Positions 15,691 through 24,691 are shown, numbered from the stretch's first letter. The stretch: DNA of 64,000 nt from Rhizobacter sp. (GCA_019635355.1 JAHBZQ010000001.1:248001-312000), one strand, 5' to 3'. Notes: generated by a model from the letters alone, not told the origin. Numbers and translations are program-made.

Positions 15691-17394
15691 TTAGGCCTGC
15701 TGTGCCGTGGCGCGGCGTTGCGCGTTGGCAGCGGTCTTGAACGGGTCGAGGCCGATGCGCTTGACGGTGTCGATGAAGCGCTCGGCCGCGCTGCTGCGCT
15801 GCTCGCGGTAGGTGTCGAGCACGGCTTCGATCACGTCGGCCACTTCTTCGGCGGCGAACGAGGGGCCGATCACCTTGCCGGGGGTGGAAGCGTGGCCGCC
15901 GATGGCCGAACCGTCGAGGCCGCCCAGCGAAACCTGGTACCACTCCTTGCCGTCTTTATCCACGCCGAGGATGCCGATGTGGCCGCTGTGGTGGTGGCCG
16001 CAGCTGTTAATGCATCCGCTGATGTGCAGGTCGATGTCGCCGATGTCGTAGAGCTCGTCGATGTCGTCGAAGCGCTCGGTGATGTCGGCGGCGATCGGGA
16101 TGGAGCGGGCGTTGGCCAGCGCGCAGAAATCGCCGCCGGGGCAGGCGATCATGTCGGTGAGCAGGCCGATGTTGGGCGTGGCGAAGCTTGCAGCCTTGGC
16201 TTCCTGCCACAGGGCGAAGAGCTCGCTCTCCTTCACCCAGGGCAGCACCAGGTTCTGGTCGTGAGAGACGCGCAGTTCGCTGTGGCTGAACTTGTCGGCG
16301 AGGCCGGCGGCCAGTTCCATCTGCGCGTCGGTCGCGTCACCCGGGGCCTGGCCAGTGCGCTTGAGCGAGAGCGTGACGGCGCGGTAGCCGGGCACCTGGT
16401 GTGCGTGCACGTTGCGCTCGGTCCAGCGCTTGAAGGCCTCGGGCGCGTCGGCGGGCACGTGCAGTTTCGAGTTGGCAATCGGGGCCACGCCGGCGGGGCG
16501 CACGAAGCAGGCGTTGACGCGGTCGAACTCGGCCTGCGTGAGGATGTGCGAGGCGCCGTCGAGGTCGCGCTCCAAGATGTCTTTGTATTCCTTGGCGACG
16601 GCGTCGATGAACTTCTGGCCCTCGGCCTTCACCAGGATCTTGATGCGCGCCTTGTACATGTTGTCGCGGCGGCCGTAGCGGTTGTAGACGCGCACGATCG
16701 CCTCGATGAACACGAGGATGTTCTGCCAGGGCGTGAACTCGCTGATGACGGTGCCGATGACCGGCGTGCGGCCCATGCCGCCACCCACCAGCACCTTGAA
16801 GCCGACCTCACCCTGGTCGTTCTTCAGCAGTTGCAGGCCGATGTCGTGCCAGGCGATGGCGGCGCGGTCTTCCTTCGCGCCACTCACGGCGATCTTGAAC
16901 TTGCGCGGCAGGTGCGCGAACTCGGGGTGCAGCGTGCTCCACTGGCGCAGGATTTCGCAGTAGGGGCGCGGGTCGACGATCTCGTCGGCGGCGACACCGG
17001 CGAAGCAGTCGCTCGTGATGTTGCGGATGCAGTTGCCGCTGGTCTGGATGCCGTGCATCGACACCGAGGCGAGCAGGTCCATCACGTCGGCCGCCTTGGG
17101 CAGCGGGATCCAGTTGTACTGGCAGTTCTGGCGCGTGGTGAAGTGCGCGTAGCCGCGATCGAACTCGCGGGCGATGCGCGCCAGCATGCGCAACTGCGTG
17201 CTGCTCAGCTCGCCATACGGCACGGCGATGCGGGCCATCGGCGCGTGGCGCTGGATGTACCAGCCGTTTTGCAGGCGCAGCGCGCGGAAGTCGTCGTCGG
17301 CCAGCTTGCCGGCGAGGTTGCGCTCGAGCTGGTCGCGGAACTGCGCGGCGCGTTGCTTGACGAACTGGGTATCGAAGGAGGTGTACTGGTACAT
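15691..17394 (-). CDS. cysI: Assimilatory sulfite reductase, siroheme subunit
   Basis: The 567 residues contain two ferredoxin-like half domains (IPYGELSSTQLRMLARIARE, TTRQNCQYNWIPL) and siroheme/4Fe-4S cysteines in CPGGDFCALANARSIP and DLHISGCINSCGHHHSGHIG. It reduces sulfite to sulfide with six electrons. No CysJ flavoprotein is encoded beside it, but ferredoxin and ferredoxin reductase genes end the operon. It starts 16 bases after the permease stop. Confidence 0.94.
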   Translation of the reverse strand: MYQYTSFDTQFVKQRAAQFRDQLERNLAGKLADDDFRALRLQNGWYIQRHAPMARIAVPYGELSSTQLRMLARIAREFDRGYAHFTTRQNCQYNWIPLPKAADVMDLLASVSMHGIQTSGNCIRNITSDCFAGVAADEIVDPRPYCEILRQWSTLHPEFAHLPRKFKIAVSGAKEDRAAIAWHDIGLQLLKNDQGEVGFKVLVGGGMGRTPVIGTVISEFTPWQNILVFIEAIVRVYNRYGRRDNMYKARIKILVKAEGQKFIDAVAKEYKDILERDLDGASHILTQAEFDRVNACFVRPAGVAPIANSKLHVPADAPEAFKRWTERNVHAHQVPGYRAVTLSLKRTGQAPGDATDAQMELAAGLADKFSHSELRVSHDQNLVLPWVKESELFALWQEAKAASFATPNIGLLTDMIACPGGDFCALANARSIPIAADITERFDDIDELYDIGDIDLHISGCINSCGHHHSGHIGILGVDKDGKEWYQVSLGGLDGSAIGGHASTPGKVIGPSFAAEEVADVIEAVLDTYREQRSSAAERFIDTVKRIGLDPFKTAANAQRRATAQQA

Positions 17395-17410
17395 CGTGGT
17401 GGTTCGAAGA

Positions 17411-18178
17411 TCAGCGGATGACTTTGAGGCCGGCGGTCACGAGCGACACGCACAGGAGGGTCCGCACGAGGCGGTCGGGCATTTTCCGGGTGAGCTGGGC
17501 ACCGATCCAGATGCCGGGGATGGAGCCCACGAGCAGCGCGGCCAGCAGGCCCCACTCCACATGGCCCAACGCGGCATGGCCGACGCCGGCCACGAGCGTC
17601 AGCGGCACCGCGTGGGCGATGTCGGTGCCGACGAGGCGGCGGGCTTCGAGGCGGGGGTAGAGCAGCAGGATGAGCGTGGCGCCGATGGCACCGGCGCCGA
17701 TCGAGCTGAGCGTGACCAGCACCCCGAGGATGAGACCCGCCAGCACGGTGAGACCGGGCTTGCGCGACTCCGGCAGCCAGCGCTCCAGCTTCAGGCCGAG
17801 CGCGTGCCACGCCGACTTGTAGGCCACGGTGACGGCCGTGAGCAGCAGGGCGATGCCGAGCGAGAAGGTCAGCGCGCTGGCCCAGCCCTTGGTGATGCCG
17901 GTGAAGTGCATCAGCGACAGCGTGGCGATCGAGGCCGGAATGCTGCCGGCCAGCAGGCGCCAGAGGATCTTGTAGTCCACGTGACCGTGGCGGTGGTGGG
18001 CGATCGAGCCTGAGGTCTTGGTGATCGCGGCGAACCAGAGGTCGGTGCCGATGGCCACCGCCGGGTTTAGCTTGAAGACGGTCATGAGCAGCGGCGTCAT
18101 CAGCGAGCCCCCGCCGACGCCGGTGAGGCCCACGATGGCGCCGACGCCAAAGCCGCTGAGGATTGCCAGAAAGTCCAT
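17411..18178 (-). CDS. TauE/SafE (TSUP) family membrane permease
   Basis: The 255-residue protein has about eight hydrophobic helices and the TSUP glycine motif GFGVGAIVGLTGVGGGSLMTPLLM near the N-terminus, with a second half repeat around GLILGVLVTLSSIGAGAIGA. TSUP proteins move sulfite, sulfate, sulfonates or related anions across the inner membrane. As the first gene of a sulfate-reduction operon, it is probably a sulfate importer or a sulfite exporter; direction cannot be read from sequence. Confidence 0.88.
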   Translation of the reverse strand: MDFLAILSGFGVGAIVGLTGVGGGSLMTPLLMTVFKLNPAVAIGTDLWFAAITKTSGSIAHHRHGHVDYKILWRLLAGSIPASIATLSLMHFTGITKGWASALTFSLGIALLLTAVTVAYKSAWHALGLKLERWLPESRKPGLTVLAGLILGVLVTLSSIGAGAIGATLILLLYPRLEARRLVGTDIAHAVPLTLVAGVGHAALGHVEWGLLAALLVGSIPGIWIGAQLTRKMPDRLVRTLLCVSLVTAGLKVIR

Positions 18179-18217
18179 GTGCTGCCCGGAAAGAGGGAGG
18201 CTGGACTGTACAAAGCG

Positions 18218-18231
18218 TCTATATATATAGA
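18218..18231. promoter_or_regulatory. AT-rich palindrome in the cys operon promoter region
   Basis: TCTATATATATAGA is a perfect 14-bp palindrome in a locally AT-rich stretch (about 18209-18255) of an otherwise GC-rich window. It lies 40 bases upstream of the first cys-operon gene and about 80 bases before the divergent patatin gene. It may be an operator (a LysR-type regulator such as CysB would be expected) or promoter elements. Confidence 0.4.
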
Positions 18232-18312
18232 AAGAACAGTTTAGTAAGTTGTTTATGCGTGAGCAGGCATGAAGCCGTGCTGGGGAGAGGGCGGCTTTTA
18301 GAATCGCGCTCC

Positions 18313-19242
18313 ATGCGTTTCCTCCGCGATTTCGTTCTCCGTGCCCGGTGGGCCACCCTGGTCCTGGCGATGATGGCCTTGAGCGCCTGCCAGACGGCGC
18401 CGACCGCCCCGCCCGTGGTCCTGCCGCCGGACCAGCCGGCCTCTGCCCCCGTGGTGACGCCCCCCCGGCCCTTGCGCGTCGGCCTCGCGCTCGGGGGCGG
18501 AGCGGCCCGCGGTTTCGCGCACATCGGTGTGATCCAGGTGCTCGAGGAAAACGGTGTCAAGGTCGACTACGTCGCCGGCACCTCGGCCGGCAGCCTGGTG
18601 GCGGCGCTCTACGCCTCGGGTCGCAACGGCGCGGCACTGGCGGCGATGGCCGACCAGATGGACGAATCGGCGTTTGCCGACTGGGCGTTCCCGGGCCGCG
18701 GGTTGATCCGCGGGGAGGCGCTGGCCCGCTACGTGCGCGAGAACACGGGCGGCCGGACGATCGAACAGATGGTGGTGCCGCTGGGCATCGTCGCGACCGA
18801 TCTGGACAGCGGCCAGCCGATCCTCTTCCAGCGAGGCGATGCCGGCACCGCGGTGCGTGCATCGAGTTCGGTGCCGGCGGTGTTCACCCCGGTGAAGATC
18901 GGCACGCGTGAGTATGTGGATGGCGGACTGGTGTCGCCGGTGCCGGTGCGCTTTGCGCGGCAGATGGGCGCGGAGCTCGTCATCGCGGTCGACATCTCGG
19001 CCATTCCCGATGGCGCGCCGACCGGCGACCCGATGCGCATGCTGCTGCAGACCTTCGCCATCATGGGCAAAAGCATCAACACCTTCGAACTGCGGGAGGC
19101 AGACGTGGTGTTGAGGCCGAAGCTGGCGGGTGTGTCCAGCGCCGACTTCTCGAACCGGAAGCGCTCGATCCAGGCCGGGCGTGATGCCATGACGGCCGCG
19201 TTGCCCGAGCTGAAAGCCAAGCTCTTCGCCAAGCCTCGCTGA
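18313..19242 (+). CDS. Patatin-like phospholipase family lipoprotein
   Basis: The 309 residues begin with a signal peptide ending in the lipobox LSAC (Cys about residue 27), then a Pro-rich spacer. The patatin domain has the oxyanion motif GGGAARGFAHIG, the nucleophile motif GTSAGS and the catalytic Asp in DGGLVSPVP. It resembles the RssA/NTE-type bacterial patatins and should be an envelope-anchored lipid acyl hydrolase. The first ATG with a matching signal peptide was chosen; an upstream extension would destroy the signal sequence. The natural substrate is unknown. Confidence 0.9.
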   Translation: MRFLRDFVLRARWATLVLAMMALSACQTAPTAPPVVLPPDQPASAPVVTPPRPLRVGLALGGGAARGFAHIGVIQVLEENGVKVDYVAGTSAGSLVAALYASGRNGAALAAMADQMDESAFADWAFPGRGLIRGEALARYVRENTGGRTIEQMVVPLGIVATDLDSGQPILFQRGDAGTAVRASSSVPAVFTPVKIGTREYVDGGLVSPVPVRFARQMGAELVIAVDISAIPDGAPTGDPMRMLLQTFAIMGKSINTFELREADVVLRPKLAGVSSADFSNRKRSIQAGRDAMTAALPELKAKLFAKPR

Positions 19243-19290
19243 GGTGGGCCAGCGCCCCCAGCGGGCGCGCCGCGATTCGGTCAGGCAAAT

Positions 19291-19320
19291 AAAAAGCCCG
19301 GTGTTGCCACCGGGCTGAAA
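19291..19320 (-). terminator. Terminator of the phasin transcript
   Basis: A nine-bp stem (AGCCCGGTG paired with CACCGGGCT, loop TTGC) is followed on the minus strand by CTTTTTATTT. It is about 145 bases past the phasin stop and about 50 bases past the convergent patatin stop, so it may serve both. Confidence 0.72.
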
Positions 19321-19464
19321 GGTACCTTGAATGGAGAATTCGCGGGTACCGAGGAGACAACCTTTCAGGGAGACCACGAGCATGGCCCGTGGTGCTCATC
19401 AGATGGCGGGTGCGCCTGGAAGTTCAATCCCCGTTCGCAAATTTATGTTTCGCAGCCGTGAGGC

Positions 19465-20022
19465 TCAGGCAGCGCGCTTGGTCTTGGTGGCGGCCTGGGT
19501 CGCCTTGACGGCGGTCGAGGTCATCGCCTGGAAGTTGGCTTCGGCCACGTCGGCAGCCTGCTTGGCGGCCTTGTGCACCGACTCGTAGGCGTTGTTGGCA
19601 GCGGCCACGGCCGACTTCACCAGCGCCACGGCGTTTTCGGTGCCGGCGGGAGCGTTCTTCAGGTTGGTGTCGACCAGCGACATGAACTTCTTCTGAGCTT
19701 CGGTGGCCTGGGCTTCGGCGACCTTGCTGATGTCAGCGCTGGTGGCAGACGCGATGTCGTACACATAGCGGCCATAGGCAGCGGCCTTCTCGGCGGCCGG
19801 TTGCAGCAGGCCGGCTTGCAGGGCCAGCAGCTCTTGCGCGTCCTTGACCGACAGCACGGCCTTGGTGTTCTCGGTGGCTTCGCCCAGCGCGGTCTTGGCA
19901 ACTTGCAGGTTCAACTCCACCAGCTTCTCGATGCCTTCGAACGCCTTGCCGGTCAGGCCGAAGAGGGTTTCAACGTTGGCCTTGTGAGCGGCGATGAGTT
20001 GTTCAGCGGTCAGCATGTTCAT
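19465..20022 (-). CDS. Phasin family protein (PHA granule-associated)
   Basis: The 185 residues are Ala-rich and almost wholly helical, with the phasin signature near the start (TAEQLIAAHKANVETLFGLT) and amphipathic repeats throughout. The C-terminus is Lys/Ala-rich (AATKTKRAA). Phasins coat polyhydroxyalkanoate granules and are highly expressed. ATG at 20020-20022 follows TTGGAGATC, a good RBS; a TTG nine bases upstream is also in frame. A palindrome in the divergent promoter region may bind the PHA repressor PhaR. Confidence 0.93.
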   Translation of the reverse strand: MNMLTAEQLIAAHKANVETLFGLTGKAFEGIEKLVELNLQVAKTALGEATENTKAVLSVKDAQELLALQAGLLQPAAEKAAAYGRYVYDIASATSADISKVAEAQATEAQKKFMSLVDTNLKNAPAGTENAVALVKSAVAAANNAYESVHKAAKQAADVAEANFQAMTSTAVKATQAATKTKRAA

Positions 20023-20116
20023 GATCTCCAATGGTTAGATTGAGGGGTCTGACACAGCAATGTTGCGCTGCACCATGAACAGAAGTATACGAACGCCGGC
20101 CGACTTTTCAAGCGCT

Positions 20117-20137
20117 ATTTGTTGCAATGCAACAAAT
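20117..20137. promoter_or_regulatory. Candidate PhaR-type operator between phasin and HDAC-like genes
   Basis: The sequence ATTTGTTGC-AAT-GCAACAAAT is a perfect inverted repeat with 9-bp arms. It lies about 95 bases upstream of the phasin start and about 28 bases upstream of the divergent HDAC-like start. TGC/GCA half-sites resemble those reported for PhaR in other PHA producers. The symmetry is certain; the factor is inferred. Confidence 0.5.
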
Positions 20138-20164
20138 TAGAGGGTCATTCCTAAGTCATTGAAC

Positions 20165-21103
20165 ATGCAGGCTTTTTTTGCCGACCACGTGGGGCTTCAG
20201 TTGCCGCCGGGGCATCGCTTTCCCTTTCAGAAATACGGGCTTCTGCGCGAGCGGGTGGTGGTCGACCTCCCGAGCCTGGCGCTGCACCCGGCCCAGCCGG
20301 CCACCGAGGGCGAGGTGGCCCTGGCGCATGAGCCGCACTACATCGCGGCGGTGTTGCAGGGGCACCTGAGCGCCCAGGCGCAGCGCGAGATCGGTTTTCC
20401 GTGGTCGCCTCGCATGGCCGAGCGGGCATGCCGGTCGGTGGGCGCCACGATTGCCGCGGCGCGTGTCGCCCTGCGCGAGGGCATTGCGGCCAATCTCGCC
20501 GGGGGCACCCACCACGCGAGTGCCGACAGCGGCGGTGGCTACTGTGTGTTCAACGACGTGGCGGTGGCCGCCCGCCTGATGCAAGCCGAATGGCACCGCG
20601 CACATCGCCGCCTGCTGCGCGTGGCGGTGATCGACCTTGACGTGCACCAAGGCAACGGCACCGCCTCGATCTTTCGCGATGACCCGACCGTGTTCACGCT
20701 GTCGATGCACGGCGCGAAGAACTTCCCCTTCCGCAAGCAGCCGGGCGATCTCGACGTGGACCTGCCCGACGGCTGCGGCGATGCCGAGTACCTGCAGGCG
20801 CTCGACGCAGCACTCGACACGCTCTGGTCCCGCCACGGTGACCACCCGCCCGGCCTCGTCTTCTACCTCGCTGGCGCCGACCCGCACGAGGGTGACCGCC
20901 TCGGGCGCCTGAAGCTCACCACTGCAGGCCTCGCCGAGCGCGACCGCCGTGTGTTCGAGGCCTTGGGGCAGCGGCGCATTCCGGTTGCCGTCTCGATGGC
21001 CGGGGGTTACGGACGCGATCTCGCCGACACCGTGCAGGTGCAGGTCAACACACTCCGCCTCGCTGAGGGACATTGGCAGCGATGGAACAATCCATGTCCA
21101 TGA
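20165..21103 (+). CDS. Histone deacetylase-like (acetoin utilisation) family amidohydrolase
   Basis: The 312-residue protein has the zinc deacetylase fold. The catalytic His pair is in GGTHHASADSGGGYCVFND, metal ligands in VIDLDVHQGNGTASIF and AGADPHEGDRLGRL, and the closing aromatic in SMAGGYGRDL. Bacterial members deacetylate small molecules, polyamines or acetyl-lysines. The substrate cannot be deduced. ATG at 20165 was preferred to a TTG six bases upstream. The gene overlaps the following thioesterase start. Confidence 0.9.
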   Translation: MQAFFADHVGLQLPPGHRFPFQKYGLLRERVVVDLPSLALHPAQPATEGEVALAHEPHYIAAVLQGHLSAQAQREIGFPWSPRMAERACRSVGATIAAARVALREGIAANLAGGTHHASADSGGGYCVFNDVAVAARLMQAEWHRAHRRLLRVAVIDLDVHQGNGTASIFRDDPTVFTLSMHGAKNFPFRKQPGDLDVDLPDGCGDAEYLQALDAALDTLWSRHGDHPPGLVFYLAGADPHEGDRLGRLKLTTAGLAERDRRVFEALGQRRIPVAVSMAGGYGRDLADTVQVQVNTLRLAEGHWQRWNNPCP

Positions 21104-21540
21104 GCACCCCCCGCCCACAGCCCGATGGCCGCGAGGCCTACCGCCACTTTGCGCCCATCGCCACCCGCTGGGAAGACAACGACGCCTACGGCCACCTCAA
21201 CAACGTCGTCTACTACAGCCTCTTCGACACCGCGGTGAATCGCTACCTCATCGAGGCCGGTGCACTCGACATCCACAAGGGTCGCACCATCGGCCTCGTG
21301 GTCGAGACGCACTGCAACTACTTCGCCTCGGTCGAGTTCCCGCAGATGGTGGAGGCCGGGATCCGCGTCGCGCACATGGGCGCCTCCAGCGTGCGCTACG
21401 AGATCGGCATCTTCGCGGCGGGTGAAGCACTGTGCGCCGCTCGTGGGCACTTCGTCCACGTGTACGTGGACCGCGATACCCGCCGCCCGGTGCCGCTGCC
21501 CGACGCACTCCAGAAAGCGTTGCAGGAGCTCAAGGTTTGA
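21082..21540 (+). CDS. Hotdog-fold acyl-CoA thioesterase
   Basis: The 152 residues have the 4-hydroxybenzoyl-CoA thioesterase signature RWEDNDAYGHLNNVVYYSLF, with the catalytic Asp in that motif. The rest (TIGLVVETHCNYFASVEFP) fits the YbgC/FadM-like group. Start choice is uncertain: ATG at 21082 has GAGGGA upstream but overlaps the previous gene; ATGs at 21094 and 21100 are alternatives, the last making an ATGA overlap. It is part of a tightly packed plus-strand run. Confidence 0.85.
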   Translation: MEQSMSMSTPRPQPDGREAYRHFAPIATRWEDNDAYGHLNNVVYYSLFDTAVNRYLIEAGALDIHKGRTIGLVVETHCNYFASVEFPQMVEAGIRVAHMGASSVRYEIGIFAAGEALCAARGHFVHVYVDRDTRRPVPLPDALQKALQELKV

Positions 21541-22235
21541 AGCCCACGCCCGAACAGACCGCCGCCGTCGATGCCGCCATCACCTCGCGGCGTTCGCTGC
21601 GGGCTTTCCTGCGGACGCCGGTACCGCGCGAAACGCTGGTCGACATCCTCCAGGTCGCGGCACGGGCACCCTCGGGCACCAACACCCAGCCGTGGAAGGT
21701 CTACGTGCTGACCGGCGAGTCGCTGCGCTCGCTGTCGCAACAGGTGCGCGCCGCCTACGACGACCCCGCCGTCTCGGCCCAGCACCACGAGGACTACGCC
21801 TACTACCCCCGTCAATGGCAGTCGCCCTACATCGACCGCCGCCGCAAGGTGGGCTGGGACCTGTACTCGCTGCTCGGCATTGCGAAGGGCGACAAGGAAC
21901 GCATGCACGCGCAGCACGGCCGCAACTACGCCTTCTTCGACGCCCCGGTCGGCCTCATGTTCACCATCGACCGCGTGATGGAGCAGGGCAGCTGGCTCGA
22001 CTACGGCATGTTCCTGCAGAACATCATGGTTGCCGCCCGGGCCCGTGGGCTCGACACCTGCCCGCAAGCCGCGTGGACGCAGTTCCACCGCATCATCCTG
22101 CCGGCCATCGGGGCGTCGGCGGACGAAAAGCTCGTGTGCGGCATGTCGCTCGGCTACGCCGACCCCCACGCGATCGAGAACACGCTCCAGACCGAGCGCG
22201 AGCCGGTCGCCAACTTCGCGAGGTTCCTGGAATGA
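21537..22235 (+). CDS. Nitroreductase family flavoprotein
   Basis: The 232 residues contain the FMN-binding start TSRRSLRAFLRTPVPRE and APSGTNTQPWKVYV, then LDYGMFLQNIMVAARARGLD and the C-terminal VCGMSLGYAD. These are typical of oxygen-insensitive NAD(P)H nitroreductases. The likely start is TTG at 21537, which overlaps the preceding TGA (TTGA) and has AGGAG eight bases upstream; no ATG fits. The physiological substrate is unknown. Confidence 0.88.
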   Translation: MKPTPEQTAAVDAAITSRRSLRAFLRTPVPRETLVDILQVAARAPSGTNTQPWKVYVLTGESLRSLSQQVRAAYDDPAVSAQHHEDYAYYPRQWQSPYIDRRRKVGWDLYSLLGIAKGDKERMHAQHGRNYAFFDAPVGLMFTIDRVMEQGSWLDYGMFLQNIMVAARARGLDTCPQAAWTQFHRIILPAIGASADEKLVCGMSLGYADPHAIENTLQTEREPVANFARFLE

Positions 22236-23230
22236 GTCGTCCTGCCGTCCTGGTCGCACGCGCCATCCAGCCCGAGGTCGTCGCACGTTTGCGCGAGCAC
22301 TTCGAGGTGGAGGTCAACAGCGCCGACAACATCTATTCGCGCGACGAGCTGATCGCCCGCCTGCAAGGCAAACAGGGTGCGATGACCACCGGCAGCGAGC
22401 GCGTCGACGACGGCGTGCTGGCCGCCGCGCCCACCGTGCGCGCCGTGTGCAACATTGCCGTCGGCTTCAACAACCTCGACGTGCCGGCGGCCACCGCACG
22501 GGGTGTGCTCTGCACCAACACGCCCGACGTGCTCACCGAGACCACCGCCGACTTCGGCGTCGCGCTGATGATGGCGGCCGCCCGGCGCGTCACCGAATCC
22601 GAGCACTTCCTGCGCCGCGGCGAGTGGAAGAAGTGGTCGGTCGACATGTTCGTGGGCAGCGACATCCACGGCGCCACGCTCGGCATCCTCGGCATGGGCC
22701 GCATCGGCCAGGCCATCGCGCGCCGTGGCGCACACGGCTTCGGCATGAAGGTCCTGTACACCAACCGCTCCCGCCTGGCGCCCGAGATCGAAGCCGAGTG
22801 CAAGGCCACCTATGTGTCGAAGGAAGAGCTCCTCCGCCAGGCCGACCACCTGGTGATCGTCGTGCCGTACTCGGCTTCGTCGCACCACGCCATCGGCGCG
22901 GCCGAGCTGGCGCAGATGAAGCCCACCGCAACGCTCACCAACATCGCCCGCGGTGGCGTGGTCGACGACGCGGCGCTCGCCAAGGCCCTGGCCGCGAACC
23001 AGATCGCCGCGGCCGGCCTCGACGTTTTCGAAGGCGAGCCCGCCGTGCACCCGGCGCTGCTGCAGGTGCCCAACGTCGTGCTCACGCCGCACATCGCGAG
23101 CGCCACACGCGCCACCCGCCTGGCGATGGCCAACCTCGCGGCTGACAACCTCATCGCGGCGCTCGGCTTCGGCCCGCAAGCGGGCAGTCCGCCGACGCCG
23201 CTCAACCCCGAAGTGCTGAAACGCCCCTGA
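22232..23230 (+). CDS. D-2-hydroxyacid dehydrogenase (glyoxylate/hydroxypyruvate reductase type)
   Basis: The 332 residues show the NAD(P)-binding motif LGILGMGRIGQAIARRG, the substrate-binding Arg in NIARGGVVDD, Glu in DVFEGEPAVHP and catalytic His in LTPHIASAT. These mark the GyaR/GhrB branch that reduces glyoxylate or hydroxypyruvate. The ATG overlaps the nitroreductase stop (ATGA), so it is translationally coupled in the same operon. Confidence 0.92.
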   Translation: MSRPAVLVARAIQPEVVARLREHFEVEVNSADNIYSRDELIARLQGKQGAMTTGSERVDDGVLAAAPTVRAVCNIAVGFNNLDVPAATARGVLCTNTPDVLTETTADFGVALMMAAARRVTESEHFLRRGEWKKWSVDMFVGSDIHGATLGILGMGRIGQAIARRGAHGFGMKVLYTNRSRLAPEIEAECKATYVSKEELLRQADHLVIVVPYSASSHHAIGAAELAQMKPTATLTNIARGGVVDDAALAKALAANQIAAAGLDVFEGEPAVHPALLQVPNVVLTPHIASATRATRLAMANLAADNLIAALGFGPQAGSPPTPLNPEVLKRP

Positions 23231-23242
23231 GACAATCGCGGG

Positions 23243-24691
23243 ATGCAAACACCCTGGTGGATCATGGCGGCGCTGCTCGCCGTCAACCTCGCGCTGCTGC
23301 TCTGGCTGGCCTTCCGCCGCCCGCCGGCGGATGACAGCCTCAAGACCGACCTGCGCAACAGCACCGAGCGCCTGGAGCGCGAGCTGCGCGACGAACTCGG
23401 CCGCAGCGCCCAGGGCACCCGCCAGGAGCTGGGCAGCACGCTCGCCAACTTCCAGCAGACGCTGACCGGCGCGCAGGCCAACGTGGCGCGCCTGCAGAAC
23501 GAGCAGATCGACAGCTTCCGCGTGCAGCTCGCCGCGATGCAGCAGGCGGTGAGCGACACGCTGCAAGCCGCCGCCAGCTCGCAGGCCGCGCAGGCGATGG
23601 CCTCGCGCGAAGCGCAAGACGCAGGCCTCAAGCGTTTCGCCGACACGCTCAACGAGCAGCTGCGCGCGCTCTCCGAGGCCAACGAACGCCGCCTCACCGA
23701 AGTGCGCACTGCCGTCGAACAGCGCCTCACCGTGCTGCAGCAAGGCAACGAGCAGAAGCTCGAGCAGATGCGCGCCACCGTTGACGAGAAGCTGCACGCC
23801 ACGCTCGAGCAGCGCCTGGGCGAGAGCTTCAAGCAGGTGGCCGAACGGCTGGAGCAGGTGCACCGCGGCCTCGGCGAGATGCAGGGCCTCGCGCGCGACG
23901 TGGGCTCGCTCAACAAGGTGCTCAACAACGTGAAGACGCGCGGCACCTTCGGCGAGACGCAGCTCGCCGGCCTGCTCGAACAGGTCTTCACGCCCGAGCA
24001 GTACGGCACCAACGTCGAGACCGTGCCCAACACCGGCGCGCGCGTCGAGTTCGCGATCCGCCTGCCGGGGCAGCGCGCCGACGGCGTGCCGCTGTGGCTG
24101 CCCATCGACTGCAAGTTCCCGCGCGAAGACTACGAGCGGTTGGTGGACGCGCAGAACGACGCCGATGCCGCCGCCGCCGAGGCCGCCGCCAAGGCCATCG
24201 AGCTGCGTCTGCGCGCGGAGGCCAAGACCATCCGCGAGAAGTACGTCTCGCCACCGCACACCACCGACTTCGGCATCCTCTTCGTGCCCACCGAAGGCCT
24301 GTACGCCGAAGCCCTGCGCCGGCCCGGCCTGGTGGAGGCGCTGCAGCGCGAGCATCGCGTGATGCTCGCCGGCCCGACCACCTTGCTCGCCACCTTGAGC
24401 AGCCTGCAGATGGGCTTCCGCACCCTGGCGTTGGAGAAGCGCTCGGTCGAGGTGTGGGAGGTGCTGGGTGCGGTCAAGACGGAGTTCGGCAAGTTCGGCG
24501 ACGTGCTGGCGAAGACGAAGAAGAAGCTCGACGAGGCCAGCAACAACATCCTGCAGGCCGAGGTGCGCGCGCGGGCCATGTCTCGCGAATTGCGCACGGT
24601 CGAAGCGCTGCCGGAAGCCCGCGCCAAGGTCGTGCTGCCACTGCCGGCGGAGGATGCGGGCCTCACGACCGGCGACCTGCTCGAACCCTGA
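23243..24691 (+). CDS. rmuC: DNA recombination protein RmuC
   Basis: The 482 residues have an N-terminal membrane anchor (about 3-20, WIMAALLAVNLALLLWL), a long Gln/Ala/Glu-rich coiled coil (about 30-215) and the RmuC domain (GTFGETQLAGLLEQV, LPIDCKFPREDYERL, GILFVPTEGLYAEAL, LATLSSLQMGFRTLALEK). RmuC limits inversions at short inverted repeats. This may matter in a genome with many hairpin repeats. Its last base is shared with the following MFS start. Confidence 0.95.
   Translation: MQTPWWIMAALLAVNLALLLWLAFRRPPADDSLKTDLRNSTERLERELRDELGRSAQGTRQELGSTLANFQQTLTGAQANVARLQNEQIDSFRVQLAAMQQAVSDTLQAAASSQAAQAMASREAQDAGLKRFADTLNEQLRALSEANERRLTEVRTAVEQRLTVLQQGNEQKLEQMRATVDEKLHATLEQRLGESFKQVAERLEQVHRGLGEMQGLARDVGSLNKVLNNVKTRGTFGETQLAGLLEQVFTPEQYGTNVETVPNTGARVEFAIRLPGQRADGVPLWLPIDCKFPREDYERLVDAQNDADAAAAEAAAKAIELRLRAEAKTIREKYVSPPHTTDFGILFVPTEGLYAEALRRPGLVEALQREHRVMLAGPTTLLATLSSLQMGFRTLALEKRSVEVWEVLGAVKTEFGKFGDVLAKTKKKLDEASNNILQAEVRARAMSRELRTVEALPEARAKVVLPLPAEDAGLTTGDLLEP

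Noticed and set aside
15409..17421. A 670-codon plus-strand open frame opposite cysI
   Set aside because: Overlaps a strongly conserved enzyme and shows no motif.
19321..19464. Possible small gene between the patatin and phasin genes
   Set aside because: The short frame has no convincing RBS or composition and lies in the phasin 3' untranslated region.
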